Notes under the pieces: model-generated
Database searches by the model: none
The model's input: the letters and a program-made list of their open reading frames with translations, nothing else
What the model was told of the DNA's origin: nothing
Program-made: the position numbers and the translations under genes
Shown: positions 1 to 9,740 of the stretch, piece by piece
Position numbering within the stretch: position 1 is the first letter of the stretch
How the letters are laid out: each line of letters begins with the position of its first letter
NCBI GenBank assembly: GCA_024364735.1
Contig: JAGFNQ010005398.1
Span: 297,946-361,945 of the forward strand
From: Boesenbergia rotunda
Taxonomy: Eukaryota; Streptophyta; Magnoliopsida; Zingiberales; Zingiberaceae
Direction of reading: 5' to 3'
DNA length: 64,000 nucleotides

Positions 1-956
1 AGTTGGGCAAGAAGACCTGACCGAAAGTTGGGCACGAAGACCTGGTCAGGTGGATTGGGCAAAAGGCCAACCGGAGGGGCCAGTTGGCAAAAGGTAAACT
101 CTCCTAAGAGGAGTAGGTGAGGACGTGTTCCTCGTCGAGGGAATAGTAGGCGTCGGTTCGACCTAGGGTTCCATTAGGAGACCCAAAGTCAGAACCAAGA
201 CAAGTAAGGCTGTAAATAATGGCTAACATATTTGCTTGTTGTGTTTTGGAACTAACCTTAGTTGTAGGGAACGAAGGAATGTTGTTTCTGTAGCTCAGAT
301 GCCCCAATGGAGTGGGGCGCCTCACTGGGGCTAGGCGCCCGTATGGATACGAGTGCCCCAGTGTAAAGGCAAAAACCAAACCACAGCCGCGAAGCCTCTG
401 AACCAAGGCAGCTCAGGCGCCCGTGAGGTCACGGGCGCCCCCATCAGCTCAGGCGCCCAAGTGAAGATGGATAAGCGCTGACCGAGCCTGCGGATAAGAG
501 ATCGTGCAGGGAAGGTCACGTGTAGGCGCCCCCATGGGTGCTATAAAAGGGGGTTCACCCCCAAGGGCTCAATACAGATCGCTCTCAATGCTCCAAGACT
601 TTTGTTCAAGCCCTACGCTCCGACCAACTTCAACTTCGAGATTCCAGCGCTGGCGACGACCCTCTGCTCCGAAATTCGATCCTCCTCGAGCGTCGGTAAC
701 GAAAAGTGTTGCGAAGTTAATTTTTAGTTCTATTTTTGTACTCAATTTGTAATACCTTTTTACGACTATAGAATTGCCCAAAGTAAACGGTCAAGGACCA
801 TAGGCCTTGGAGTAGGAGTCGACCGCGACTCCGAACCAAGTAAAACGACTTGTGTTCGCGTGTGTTCTGTTATTTTCCGCTGCGTAACTGCTCTGTTTTT
901 ATCCGAAAAATTGATAATGATATTCACCCCCCTCTATCGTTTTCTCCAATCCAATA
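1..956 (+). repeat. Element A 5' LTR (partial)
   Basis: This matches 8155-9115 of the right LTR, and about 290 bases of its start lie before the window. It holds GGCGCC-type boxes at 298, 316, 334, 352 and at 416, 434, 452, each 18 bp apart, plus a TATA box at about 541. It ends CCAATA where the partner LTR ends CCAACA, a C-to-T change of the terminal CA. Relative to the right LTR it lacks one 18-bp box unit near 525. Confidence 0.93.
541..549 (+). promoter_or_regulatory. TATA box of element A 5' LTR
   Basis: CTATAAAAG lies just downstream of the last GGCGCC box (525) and is repeated at 8693-8701 in the right LTR. Its position about 415 bases before the LTR end fits a U3/R promoter. Confidence 0.7.
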
Positions 957-958
957 AG

Positions 959-970
959 TGGTATCAGAGC
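959..970 (+). other. Primer binding site of element A (tRNA-iMet type)
   Basis: TGGTATCAGAGC begins two bases after the 5' LTR end. This is the usual plant copia primer site for initiator tRNA-Met. Confidence 0.93.
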
Positions 971-1187
971 GGGTGGCTCAAATTTGGTGCAACCACCAAT
1001 TTGAGAGTTTTTTCGGATTTACAGAATTAATTTTAATTTTTTTTCTTTTTTTCTTTCTCGTTAATCGAGATTGGTCCAACCCCACTCGATCGAATTTCAT
1101 TTCTATTAATTTTCTTCCGCACTACTAATCCAAAACCAAGTCTTGGAACAAGTTTTCCTTTGTCTTTATTTTTTTTCAGAAAATATT

Positions 1188-2866
1188 ATGGCCATGCAAG
1201 AAGGATTCAGCACAGCCAGACCATCGCTTTTCAGTGGAGAAGATTTCTCCTACTGGAAAAGCAGGATGCAAGTCCACCTGAAAACTCAGGTGGACATGTG
1301 GATAATTATCCAATCTGGCCTAGAAATCCCCAAGAATGCAGAAGGAGTGGCACAACACTACTCTGAATGGGACGCCTCATTGAAGAAGAAGATCGAGGCT
1401 GATGCAAAGGCAAGCCAAACGTTGCAATGCAGATTGGCCAAGGAAGAGCTGAACCTGGTGGGACCTTTCAACAGCGCCAAAGAACTTTGGAACAAGCTGA
1501 CTGAGCTGCACGAAGGTACCTCCGACACCAGAATCAGTAAAAGAGATCTTTTGTTGAACAGACTCTACACAATAAAAATGAACGAAGGCGAATCAGCAGC
1601 ACAGCTCCACGCCAGAATCCAGGAGCTGATAAATGGGTTGCACACAATAGGTCACAAGGTAGAGAACCGTGACCTAATAAGGTATACCCTAAACGCTTTC
1701 CCAAGGAACACATTGTGGGCATCTATGGTAGATGTTTACAAGGTTTCAAGGGACCTTTCAAAAATTAAATTAGATGAACTTTTCTCAGAATTAGAATTGC
1801 ATGAATAGACTAACTGCACTATGGCCGAGAAAAGTATTGCATTTATTGCAGGTAAATCCCAAGTAAAAGTCGCCAAGAAGAAGCCTCAACCAGCACCCGA
1901 GTCTGACTCGGACTCTGACTCAGAAGATAGTGAAGGGGATCGACCCAAGCTGGTTCGGCTAGCTCGGGATTACTACAAGGAGCTAAAGCATCAAACCAAT
2001 AGAAAGAAAGCAAGCCGACGAAAGGAAGATCCAGCTAAACCTTCAACATCGTCAAAAACCAAAATGAATGTCACTTGCTATGAATGCAATAAGAAGGGTC
2101 ATTACAAATCAGAGTGCCCCAATCTGAAGGAGACAAAGAAGACTCGAAGAAAGAAGGCTCTCCAAGCCATGTGGGATGAATCTTCCTCCGAAGAAGAAGA
2201 AGAGGCCCCACAATCAAATCTTCTCCCTTTAACCGGTTCGGAAGACATCAACACCAAATCGGAATCAGCGCCAGAACACGGAAGGCTCACAATCTCAGAA
2301 AACGGCCAAATAACGGTAAGAGGTTATTCCGAAATTGAATTATCTAAATTAATTGCTTATTTATCTTGTAACTTGGCGAAAGCCAAAATCCGGGTCAAGT
2401 CCCTCCGACAGGAAGTAAAACTCCTGAAAGAGGAAGCTGACTCTAGATCCTTGACCGAGAAGGTTCAAGAAGGAAACTCTACTCAAGTTGAAAAGCTTGA
2501 GAAAGAGAATTCCTCCTTGAAAACTCAAGTCAAGGAGCTCAGAGTACTTTAGAACGATTCACTTCGGGTTCCAAGTGTCTTGATATGATCCTTAGAAAAC
2601 AGAAGTTCATTCTTAACCAGTCTGGATTAGGGTATCGAACCAAGTCGAGACAACGGTCGTATTATGTTGTATTGAACCAACCTAGAACCAAAGTTCAAGC
2701 ATGGGTTCCAAAGCTTTGCTTGAACAACCAAGCTAGACCAAACCAGTATTGGATCCCCAAGGACAAGATTCATGTCTTGCCTAATCCTTATCGAGGCTAT
2801 AGTCCAGGGGGAGTCAATTTAAAAATAATTTTCATAATTATATTTTTTTTTTGCTTACTTCTTTAA
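1188..2866 (+). pseudogene. gag: Element A gag (broken)
   Basis: Gag coats the element RNA in the virus-like particle. The likely start is the ATG at 1188. The N-terminal half (1230-1800) has the plant copia gag fold seen in UBN2/DUF4219-type proteins, with a DFSYWKSRM motif. A CX2CX4HX4C zinc knuckle (CYECNKKGHYKSEC) lies at 2076-2117, preceded by an acidic Ser/Asp stretch and followed by a coiled-coil-like Lys/Glu region to 2550. A TAG at 1806-1808 interrupts the frame after the UBN2-like part. A frameshift near 2550 moves the conserved C-terminal segment (2560-2830) to another frame. The same C-terminal segment is recognisable in E, D and G. Confidence 0.9.
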
Positions 2867-3517
2867 TTTTATTGCATGCTTGCTTATTTATTTCCTTTTG
2901 CAATTCATAATGCTTAGACCTAGGACTGGTTAGACTAAGGACTAAATGACTTAATTGAAATTTGAACAACATAGTATTGGGTGGAAGTGAGATGATAGTA
3001 CGTTAGGGAAGCCATTTTGGTGGAACTAGTCGAAACTATAGATCCAAAACTCAAACTAGTTAGACCAAAATCTTTCAAGAAGTAACTTGAAGATGAATTA
3101 TCAATAAAAGGTTTTATCAAGGAAAGGGTTGATGATCCAATAAGACTACGGTCAAAGAAGGCCTAGTGCCTCGCCAAGACCTGGAAGCCAATTATTGAAA
3201 ATCAAATTCACTTTACTATTGTCAGATTTGAATCTAACATAAATTTCAATTAATCTTAGATTAAATCACTTTTCAAACTTAAAACTTAATTAAAATTTTT
3301 CAAAATTAATTTAACCTTTCAAAATCAACCTTGCTATTTTTCAAAATTAAAACTTGTATTTCTTTTGAAAAACCTGTCTCACAAAACCCATAAGGTTAAC
3401 ATGATTGATAACACTAGATTGGGTGAGACAGACTAGGTTGTGAAAATCAATTTAAGCTATCCTTAATTCTAATTGGATCCAAATCAATAAATACTTTATG
3501 TCTAGGAACATAAAGAT
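2867..3517 (+). other. Element A gag-pol spacer with a conserved non-coding block
   Basis: No ORF is supported here. About 2929-3260 is closely similar to 13230-13530 (element C, minus) and 61990-62260 (element G, minus), including the shared words GATGATAGTACGTTAGGG and GTTGATGATCCAATAAG. The rest is A/T-rich. The spacer ends just before the pol frame opens after a TAG at 3503. Confidence 0.8.
3374..3431 (+). other. Pre-pol hairpin
   Basis: CTGTCTCAC (3374-3382) pairs perfectly with GTGAGACAG (3423-3431). A loop of about 40 bases contains CATAAGG. Related stems occur after pol (6832-6891) and in C, E and G. Confidence 0.6.
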
Positions 3518-6500
3518 TTGGACCAATGGATGTTGGATAGTGGATGCTCCAGACACATGACTGGAGACAAATTAAAATTCACCAAACTCAAGTTCAAGAA
3601 CCTAGGCTATGTAGCGTTTGGCAACAATGCTATACTCAAAGTCATTGGGTCAGGTAACATTGAACTCAAATCCAATTTTGTGATTAAAAAGGTAATGTTG
3701 GTTGAGAATTTCAAATTTAATCTACTTAGTATAGGTCAATTATGTGATACTGGCTATGTAGTTACATTTACCAACTCTGACTGCCTGATTAGAAACCTTC
3801 AAGACTCAGAAGTCATGCTTAAGGGTACTAGAAAAAATAATGTGTATACTATAAACCTACCGTTAGTACCAAAATGCCTCTTAACTCAATTAGAAGAATC
3901 CAACCTCTGGCATAAGAGATTAGGTCACACTAATGTATGACTAATCTCTAAAATTACCCAACTTGGTCTAATTAAAGGGGTACCAAAAATTAAGAACTAT
4001 GAAAACACAATATGTAACTCATGTAACCAAGGTAAACAAACCAGGTCTAATCACAAGCAAATTCAATCAGACTTAACTCAAACCACACTTGAGCTCCTGC
4101 ACCTTGACCTATTTGATTCACATGGAGCCAAGTCACTAAGCGGAAACTGATATTGCTTAGTTATTATCGATGATTACTCTAGGTTTACCTGGGTTAGGTT
4201 CCTAAAAACTAAGGATGAAACCCTAAACCTGTTTATTGACTTATGTAAGATAATTGAAAATCAAAATAATACCAAAATCAAAAGACTAAGGAGTGATCAC
4301 GGGGGAGAGTTTGAGAATCAAAGGTTTGACGAATTCTGTAGAATAAATGGTTATATTCACGAATTTTCATGTCCTAGAACCCCCCAACAAAATGGGATAG
4401 TAGAAAGAAAGAATAGGACCCTTCAGGAAGCCGCTAGGACCATGCTTAATGAATTCAACCTAGCTATCCAATTTTGGGTAGAAGCAATAAGTACGGCCTG
4501 CTATACTCAAAATAGGGTCCTAATTAACAAGAGATATAATAAAACTCCCTATGAACTATATTACCATAGACTGCCAAACCTACATTACCTAAGGGTCTTC
4601 GGATGCAAAGTCCATATCCTAAACACCAAGGACTACCTATCTAAATTTCAATCTAAGTCAACTCCAGGAGTCTTCTTAGGATACTCAACAACAAGTAGGG
4701 CCTATAGGGTCTACAATAAACAAACTAATAAAATTAAAGAAACAACGAATTTAATATTTGATGAGAAAACTAATTCAAAATCTGATGATAACCTGAACCA
4801 ATCAAATATACATCAGGAAGATAATAAAAAATTATTGAACCATCATTTGAACCACTAGTTGAACCGCTAAATGAACTAACTCTTGAACCAACTACTGCAT
4901 CAACTGAACCAATAATTGAACCAACCCAAGTAGTTGAACAAAATACTGAACCAAACCATCCAGCTGGATCTGAGGCTGAACCAAGTTCTAGAAGAACCAA
5001 GAAACCCAGACTCAGTCACCCTCCTGACCAAATTATGGGTGATCCAACCTTAGGAGTCAGAACTAGGTCTTCCTTTAGAAATCTTAGTCAGATCGCACTA
5101 ATTTCAAAATTTGAACCTAAGACTATAGAGAAAGCCTTACCTGATCCTAATTGGATCATAGCTATGCAAGAGGAATTAGCCCAATTTGAGAGAAACCAAG
5201 TCTGGGAACTAGTACCTAAACCTGAGGGCAAATCTGTTATAGATACTAAGTGGGTATTTAGGAACAAACTAAATGACCTATGAGAAATAGTTAGAAATAA
5301 AGTCCGCTTAGTAGCAAAAGGGTTCAGTCAAGTCGAAGGATTAGACTATGATGAAACCTATGCCCCAGTAGCCAGACTTCAGTCAATTAGAATGTTGTTA
5401 GCATTTGCACCCCATAGAGGGTTCAAACTCTACCAAATGGACATTAAGTCAGCCTTTTTAAATGAATTCATCAAAGAAGAAGTCTATGTAGGACAACACT
5501 CAGGGTTTGAGGACCTAGAAAAATCTAACCACGTTTTCAAACTTAAAAAGGCACTTTATGGATTAAAACAAGCACCTAGGGCATGGTATGAACGTCTATC
5601 AACTTACCTTATTTCTAAGGAATTTAACCAAGGACAAATTGACTCCACCCTTTTTGTTAAAACCTTAGAAAAAGACATTTTCATTGCCCAAATTTATGTT
5701 GATGACATAATTTTCGGATCCACCAACTCAAACTTTTTAAAAGAATTTGTAAAAATAATGGAAAACAAATTCGAAATGAGCTTAGTTGGTAAGCTTAATT
5801 TCTTCTTAGGACTGCAAATTAAGCAAACTAGGGATGAGAATTATGTTCACCAATCCAAATATGCTAAGGAGTTAATAAAGAAGTTTAAAATGGATAACTC
5901 CAAAAGTATAAGTACCCCTATGGCCACAAACATCAAAATTGATAATGACCCTGAAGGTAAACCTGTAGATCTTAAGGTATACCGAAGCATGATTAGAAGT
6001 CTACTTTACCTTACAGCTAGCAGACCTGATATCCTATTCTCTGTAGGAATGTGTGCTAGATACCAAACTTGTGCTAAGAAATCGCACTTAACAGCCCTAA
6101 AAAGAGGTCTTAGATACATTAAGGGCACCCTAAATATAGGGATTTGGTATCCTAGGACCTCAACATTTGAACTGTCAGGATACTCTGACTCTGACTATGC
6201 TGGATGCAAATTAGATAGAAAAAGTACAAGTGGAAGCTGACAACTTTTAGGAAATAGTCTAGTCAGTTGGTGCAGTAGAAAGCAACACTGCGTAGCCCTA
6301 TCTACAACCGAAGCAGAATATGTTGCTTTAGAAGAGTGTGTGGCACAACTCTTATGGATGATGGACACTCTTAAGGACTTCCAGCTTGATTATACCCAAA
6401 CCCAAGTCTACATTGATAACATAAGCTTAATCAATCTGACCAAAAATCCAATTCAACACTCAAGAACAAAGCATATAGAGGTTAAACATCACTTTGTAAG

Positions 6501-6639
6501 GGATCATGTAGCCAGGGGTGAAATAGTCCTTAAGAATGTGGACTCAAAGTCAAACTTAGCTGATATCATTACCAAACCCTTACCTGAGTCTGAGTTTAGC
6601 TCTCTAAGAAGGCAGTTAGGGTTATGCTTAGTAGAATAG
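3518..6639 (+). pseudogene. pol: Element A pol: protease, integrase, RT, RNase H (broken)
   Basis: Copia pol copies the RNA and inserts the DNA. In order: protease motif LDSGCSRHMTGD near 3530, GAG-pre-integrase LWHKRLGH (about 3908), an integrase core with HLDLFD, IIDDYSR and GGEFEN, RT from about 5140 with intact YVDD at 5695-5706, and RNase H to 6639 ending in LGLCLVE. Lesions: TGA at 3938, TGA at 4148, a frameshift in an A-run near 4820-4835, TGA at 5281 and TGA at 6238. Element E aligns through all of these points with sense codons. The domain order with integrase before RT is diagnostic of Ty1/copia. Confidence 0.94.
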
Positions 6640-6831
6640 GACTGCTCTACATTTTTTTTAAAACGTTTCATTTAATATCTTTTGTAAATTCATTTTTTGC
6701 CTTGAAATTTAAAATGATTTTACGACTTAGTTTTTTTTCAAAAACTTACCCCCTTGAAAAACTAAGACTTTTTCGCAAAATGACTTAGCTTAGGCTCTAA
6801 CCCTAGAACTGCATGTATAGATCTAGAATCC

Positions 6832-6891
6832 AGCATCTCACAAGCACCTTAGGGTACTTTTGATTGATAACCTAGACTGGGTTGAGATGCT
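6832..6891 (+). other. Post-pol hairpin of element A
   Basis: AGCATCTCA (6832-6840) pairs with TGAGATGCT (6883-6891), followed by TAGG. The loop carries CCTTAGGG where other copies have TATAAGG. Confidence 0.6.
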
Positions 6892-7424
6892 TAGGTCTAT
6901 GCCTTGATTCAAGATGTTTTAGTCAGTGCATTTGCAGTAATTGGGGCAATAAATACCAAATGAACAGCAATCAGGTTAAGTGTCAAGCTTAGAAAATCTA
7001 ACTTGATCAGATCACTTAACTTGACTAACCCTAGCGAAAGCTACTGTTTATAACAGTTAGTAAGTAGCTAACTTGGTTAGACAGGACCCGAAAAAGAAGA
7101 TTTAAATTGGTTTGGTCCAGCTTATACGTAAAGTTTTTAGAGTTGGTTCAATACAGAACTTTACTTTCTTTGCTCTAATTTTTTTGTGCTGTAATAATTA
7201 TTTTTTGATATATGGCAAAGGGGGAGAGAAAGAAAAGAAGAAAAGAAAATTTTCAAATTTTAGTTTTCAAAACTTTTATCTCCTTTTCAAAAAGTAAAAT
7301 AAATAACGAAAATACTTACAAATGTTTTTTTTTAAAACTAAAGCATTTCAAAAGTGAAATGTTTCTAAGTATTTTTCTAAGTATGGAAAAATCTTTTGGA
7401 AAAATCTTTGAGTTTCTTTAAGTG

Positions 7425-7700
7425 TTTAACATAAAAATCTATCGGAAAATTTTCTAAGTGTTTAACTTAAAAATCTTTTGAAAAATTTTCTAAGTGTTTA
7501 ACTTAAAAATCTTTTGGAAAAATCTTTTTGTTTAACTTAAAAAATCTTTTGGAAAATTTTCTAAGTGGTTAACTTAAAAATATTTTGAAAAATTTTCTAA
7601 AGTATTTAACTTAAAAAATATTCTTGAAAATTTTCTAAGTCTTTAACTTAATGATCTTTTAGGAAAATTTTCTAAGTGGTTTACTTGGAAAATATTTTTG
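7425..7700 (+). repeat. Tandem repeat of about 38-40 bp in element A 3' region
   Basis: About seven imperfect units contain AAATCTTTTGGAAAA and TTTTCTAAGTGTTTAACTTA. They are A/T-rich and non-coding. Confidence 0.85.
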
Positions 7701-7848
7701 AGTTTCTCTAAGAATAGTCAAGGACTTAGAAGTTTTTCAAAAACCCCACATATCTTTGAAAAACTCAGGGGGAGGAAACTAAATATAGTCAATTCATTTC
7801 TTGTTATCTATGTTTTTACTTAACTTTTAGAACTGTGTTGTCATAAAT

Positions 7849-7863
7849 CAAAAAGGGGGGCAT
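7849..7863 (+). other. Polypurine tract of element A
   Basis: AAAAAGGGGGGCAT lies directly before the 3' LTR. It aligns with AAAAAGGGGGAGAT before the D 3' LTR. Confidence 0.85.
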
Positions 7864-9115
7864 TATTGGTGCAAGAAGCACCTAAGTCAAACCTGGATTT
7901 TGATAATGGCAAAGGGTTCAGAAGTTAAGGTGGTAATGTGATCTAACAAGCCTACTAAGTGTGCAGGAAAAATCCTAGGTACACTAGGCAAGAAGTCCTG
8001 GCAAAGAGTTGGGCAAGAAGTCCTGGTCAAGGACTGGGCAAGAAGACCTGACCGGAAGTTGGGCAAAGAAGTCCTGGTCGAGGACTGGGCAAAAAGTCCT
8101 GGCAAAGGGCTGGGCACCGAAGACCTGACCCGAAGTTGGGAAAGAAGACCTAACCGAAAGTTGGGCACGAAGACCTGGTCAGGTGGATTGGGCAACAGTC
8201 CAACCGGAGGAGCCGGTTGGCAAAAGGTAAACTCTCCTGAGAAGAGAAGGTGAGGGTGCGTTCCCCGTCGAGAGAACAGTAGGCATCAGTTCGACCTAGG
8301 GTTCCATTTGGGAGACTCAAAGTCAGATCCAAGACAGCTAAGGCTGTAAATAATGGCTAACATATTTGCTTGTTATGTTTTGGAACTAACCATAGTTGCA
8401 GGGAACGAAGGAATGTTGCTTCTGCAGCTCAGGCGCCCCAATAGAGTGGGGCGCCTCACTGGGGCTAGGCGCCCATATGGATACGGGCGCCCCAGTGTAA
8501 AGGCAAAAACCAAACCACAGCCACGAAGCCTCTGGACCAAGGTAGCTCAGGCTCCCGTGAGGTCACGGGTGCCCCCATCAGGTCAGGCGCCCAAGTGAAG
8601 ATGGATAAGCACTAACCGAGCCTGTGGATAAGAGATCACGAAGGGAAGGCCACGTGTAGGCGCACCCATCGACACTGGCGCCCCCATGGGTGCTATAAAA
8701 GGGGGTTCACCCCTAAGGCTTCAATACAGATCACTCTCAACGCTCCAAGACTTTTCGTTCAAGTGCTACGCTCCGACCAACTTAGCTTCAACATCGAGAT
8801 TCAAGCACCGGCGATGACCCTCTGCTCCGAAATTCGATCCTCCTCGGGCGTCGGTAACGAAAGGTGTTGCAAAGTTAATTTTCAGTTCTATTTCTGTACT
8901 CAATTTGTAAAACCTTTTTACGACTATAGAATTGCCCAAAGTAAACGGTCAAGGACCATGGGCCTTGGAGTAGGAGCCATTCGCGACTCCGAACTAAGTA
9001 AAACCGACTTGTGTTCGCGTGTGTCCTGTTATTTTCCGCTGCATAACTGCTCTATTTTTATCCGAAAAATTGATAACGATATTCACCCCCCTCTATCGTT
9101 TTCTCCGATCCAACA
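7864..9115 (+). repeat. Element A 3' LTR (about 1.25 kb)
   Basis: It begins TATTGGTGCAAG where the E0 copy has TGTTGGTGCAGG, so the terminal TG is mutated to TA, and it ends CCAACA. The first 330 bases hold repeats built on GTTGGGCAAGAAGTCCTGG. GGCGCC-type boxes stand at 8432, 8450, 8468 and 8486, then 8550, 8568 and 8586, then 8659 and 8677, all with 18-bp steps inside each group. The TATA box is at 8693-8701. ORFs called inside it are not supported. Confidence 0.93.
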
Positions 9116-9557
9116 CCCTTCACGTGTGCCCTTTGATGTTCACTTCCCGGCTTGCCCTTGGAGTCCTCCACCCTCGGTTCTTGTCCCTTGCCTCAGCTGG
9201 CTCTTCACCAGCAGCCTTAACTATTGCCTTCGCGCCCTCTTCATCTTCGGCCCTCGTCGCTCGGATGCACACAAGCCTCCAACTTCTCTCCATGCCATCC
9301 TTCACATACGCCTCGAAGTCCATGCCCCTCGTCTCATCATCCTTGCTATACTAAGGTCCCTCGGGTGCACACAAGCCTCCAGCTTGTCTCCATGTAACCC
9401 TTCACTATACCGAAGCCGTCCAGTCGAGTCAACATGTGTAAACCTATACAACCTGCACACTCAACATACAAATATTTGACACAAGGGAAACCCAACTTAA
9501 ACCCTTTGCCCAAACATCAAAATACTTGGTCACTCCGGACCACATATTGCCTCAACA
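9116..9557 (-). repeat. Element B 3' LTR (partial)
   Basis: This matches 19356-19798 of B's other LTR. Its plus-strand right edge CCTCAACA (minus TGTTGAGG) abuts the polypurine tract. The remainder should lie beyond element A, outside the window. Confidence 0.9.
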
Positions 9558-9740
9558 ATCTCCCCCTTTTTGATGTTTGGCAATACGTTTAAGTTAGGGA
9601 AAACAAATAGTATAGAATAGCAAAAACAATGCTAAACAAATGCATATGCAATGCATACATAGATCCTATCCCAAGGCATCCCACACCTAACCCTCCAAGT
9701 TAGGAATTTTCCACACCGAACCCTCCAAGTTAGGACTTTT
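9558..9740 (-). other. Element B polypurine tract and 3' internal end
   Basis: Minus-strand CATCAAAAAGGGGGAGAT lies next to the LTR. Next come two units of the TCCTAACTTGGAGGGTTAGG repeat that is also found in D (37765-37980). CTTTT at 9736-9740 is the target duplication of element C. Confidence 0.85.

Larger units (their letters stand above)
6640..7863 (+). other. Element A 3' non-coding region
   Basis: No ORF is supported. It contains the post-pol hairpin (6832-6891), a tandem array (7425-7700) and a purine tract before the 3' LTR. There is no trace of the ORF3 seen in E and G. Confidence 0.8.
1..9115 (+). mobile_element. Element A: copia (SIRE-like) LTR retrotransposon, 5' LTR cut by window edge
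   Basis: The two LTR copies (1-956 and 7864-9115) match along their length. They enclose an iMet-type primer site, a gag remnant, a pol remnant in copia order (protease, integrase, RT, RNase H) and a purine tract. The bases after the right LTR continue an LTR of element B, matching 19356 onward, so A inserted into B. The left target duplication lies outside the window. Both genes carry stops and frameshifts, so this copy is dead. Long LTRs and a structured non-coding 3' part suggest the SIRE/Maximus group, but A has no ORF3. Confidence 0.92.

Noticed and set aside
8763..9479. 238-codon plus-strand ORF
   Set aside because: It runs from A's 3' LTR across the junction into B's LTR; an accidental frame over two elements.
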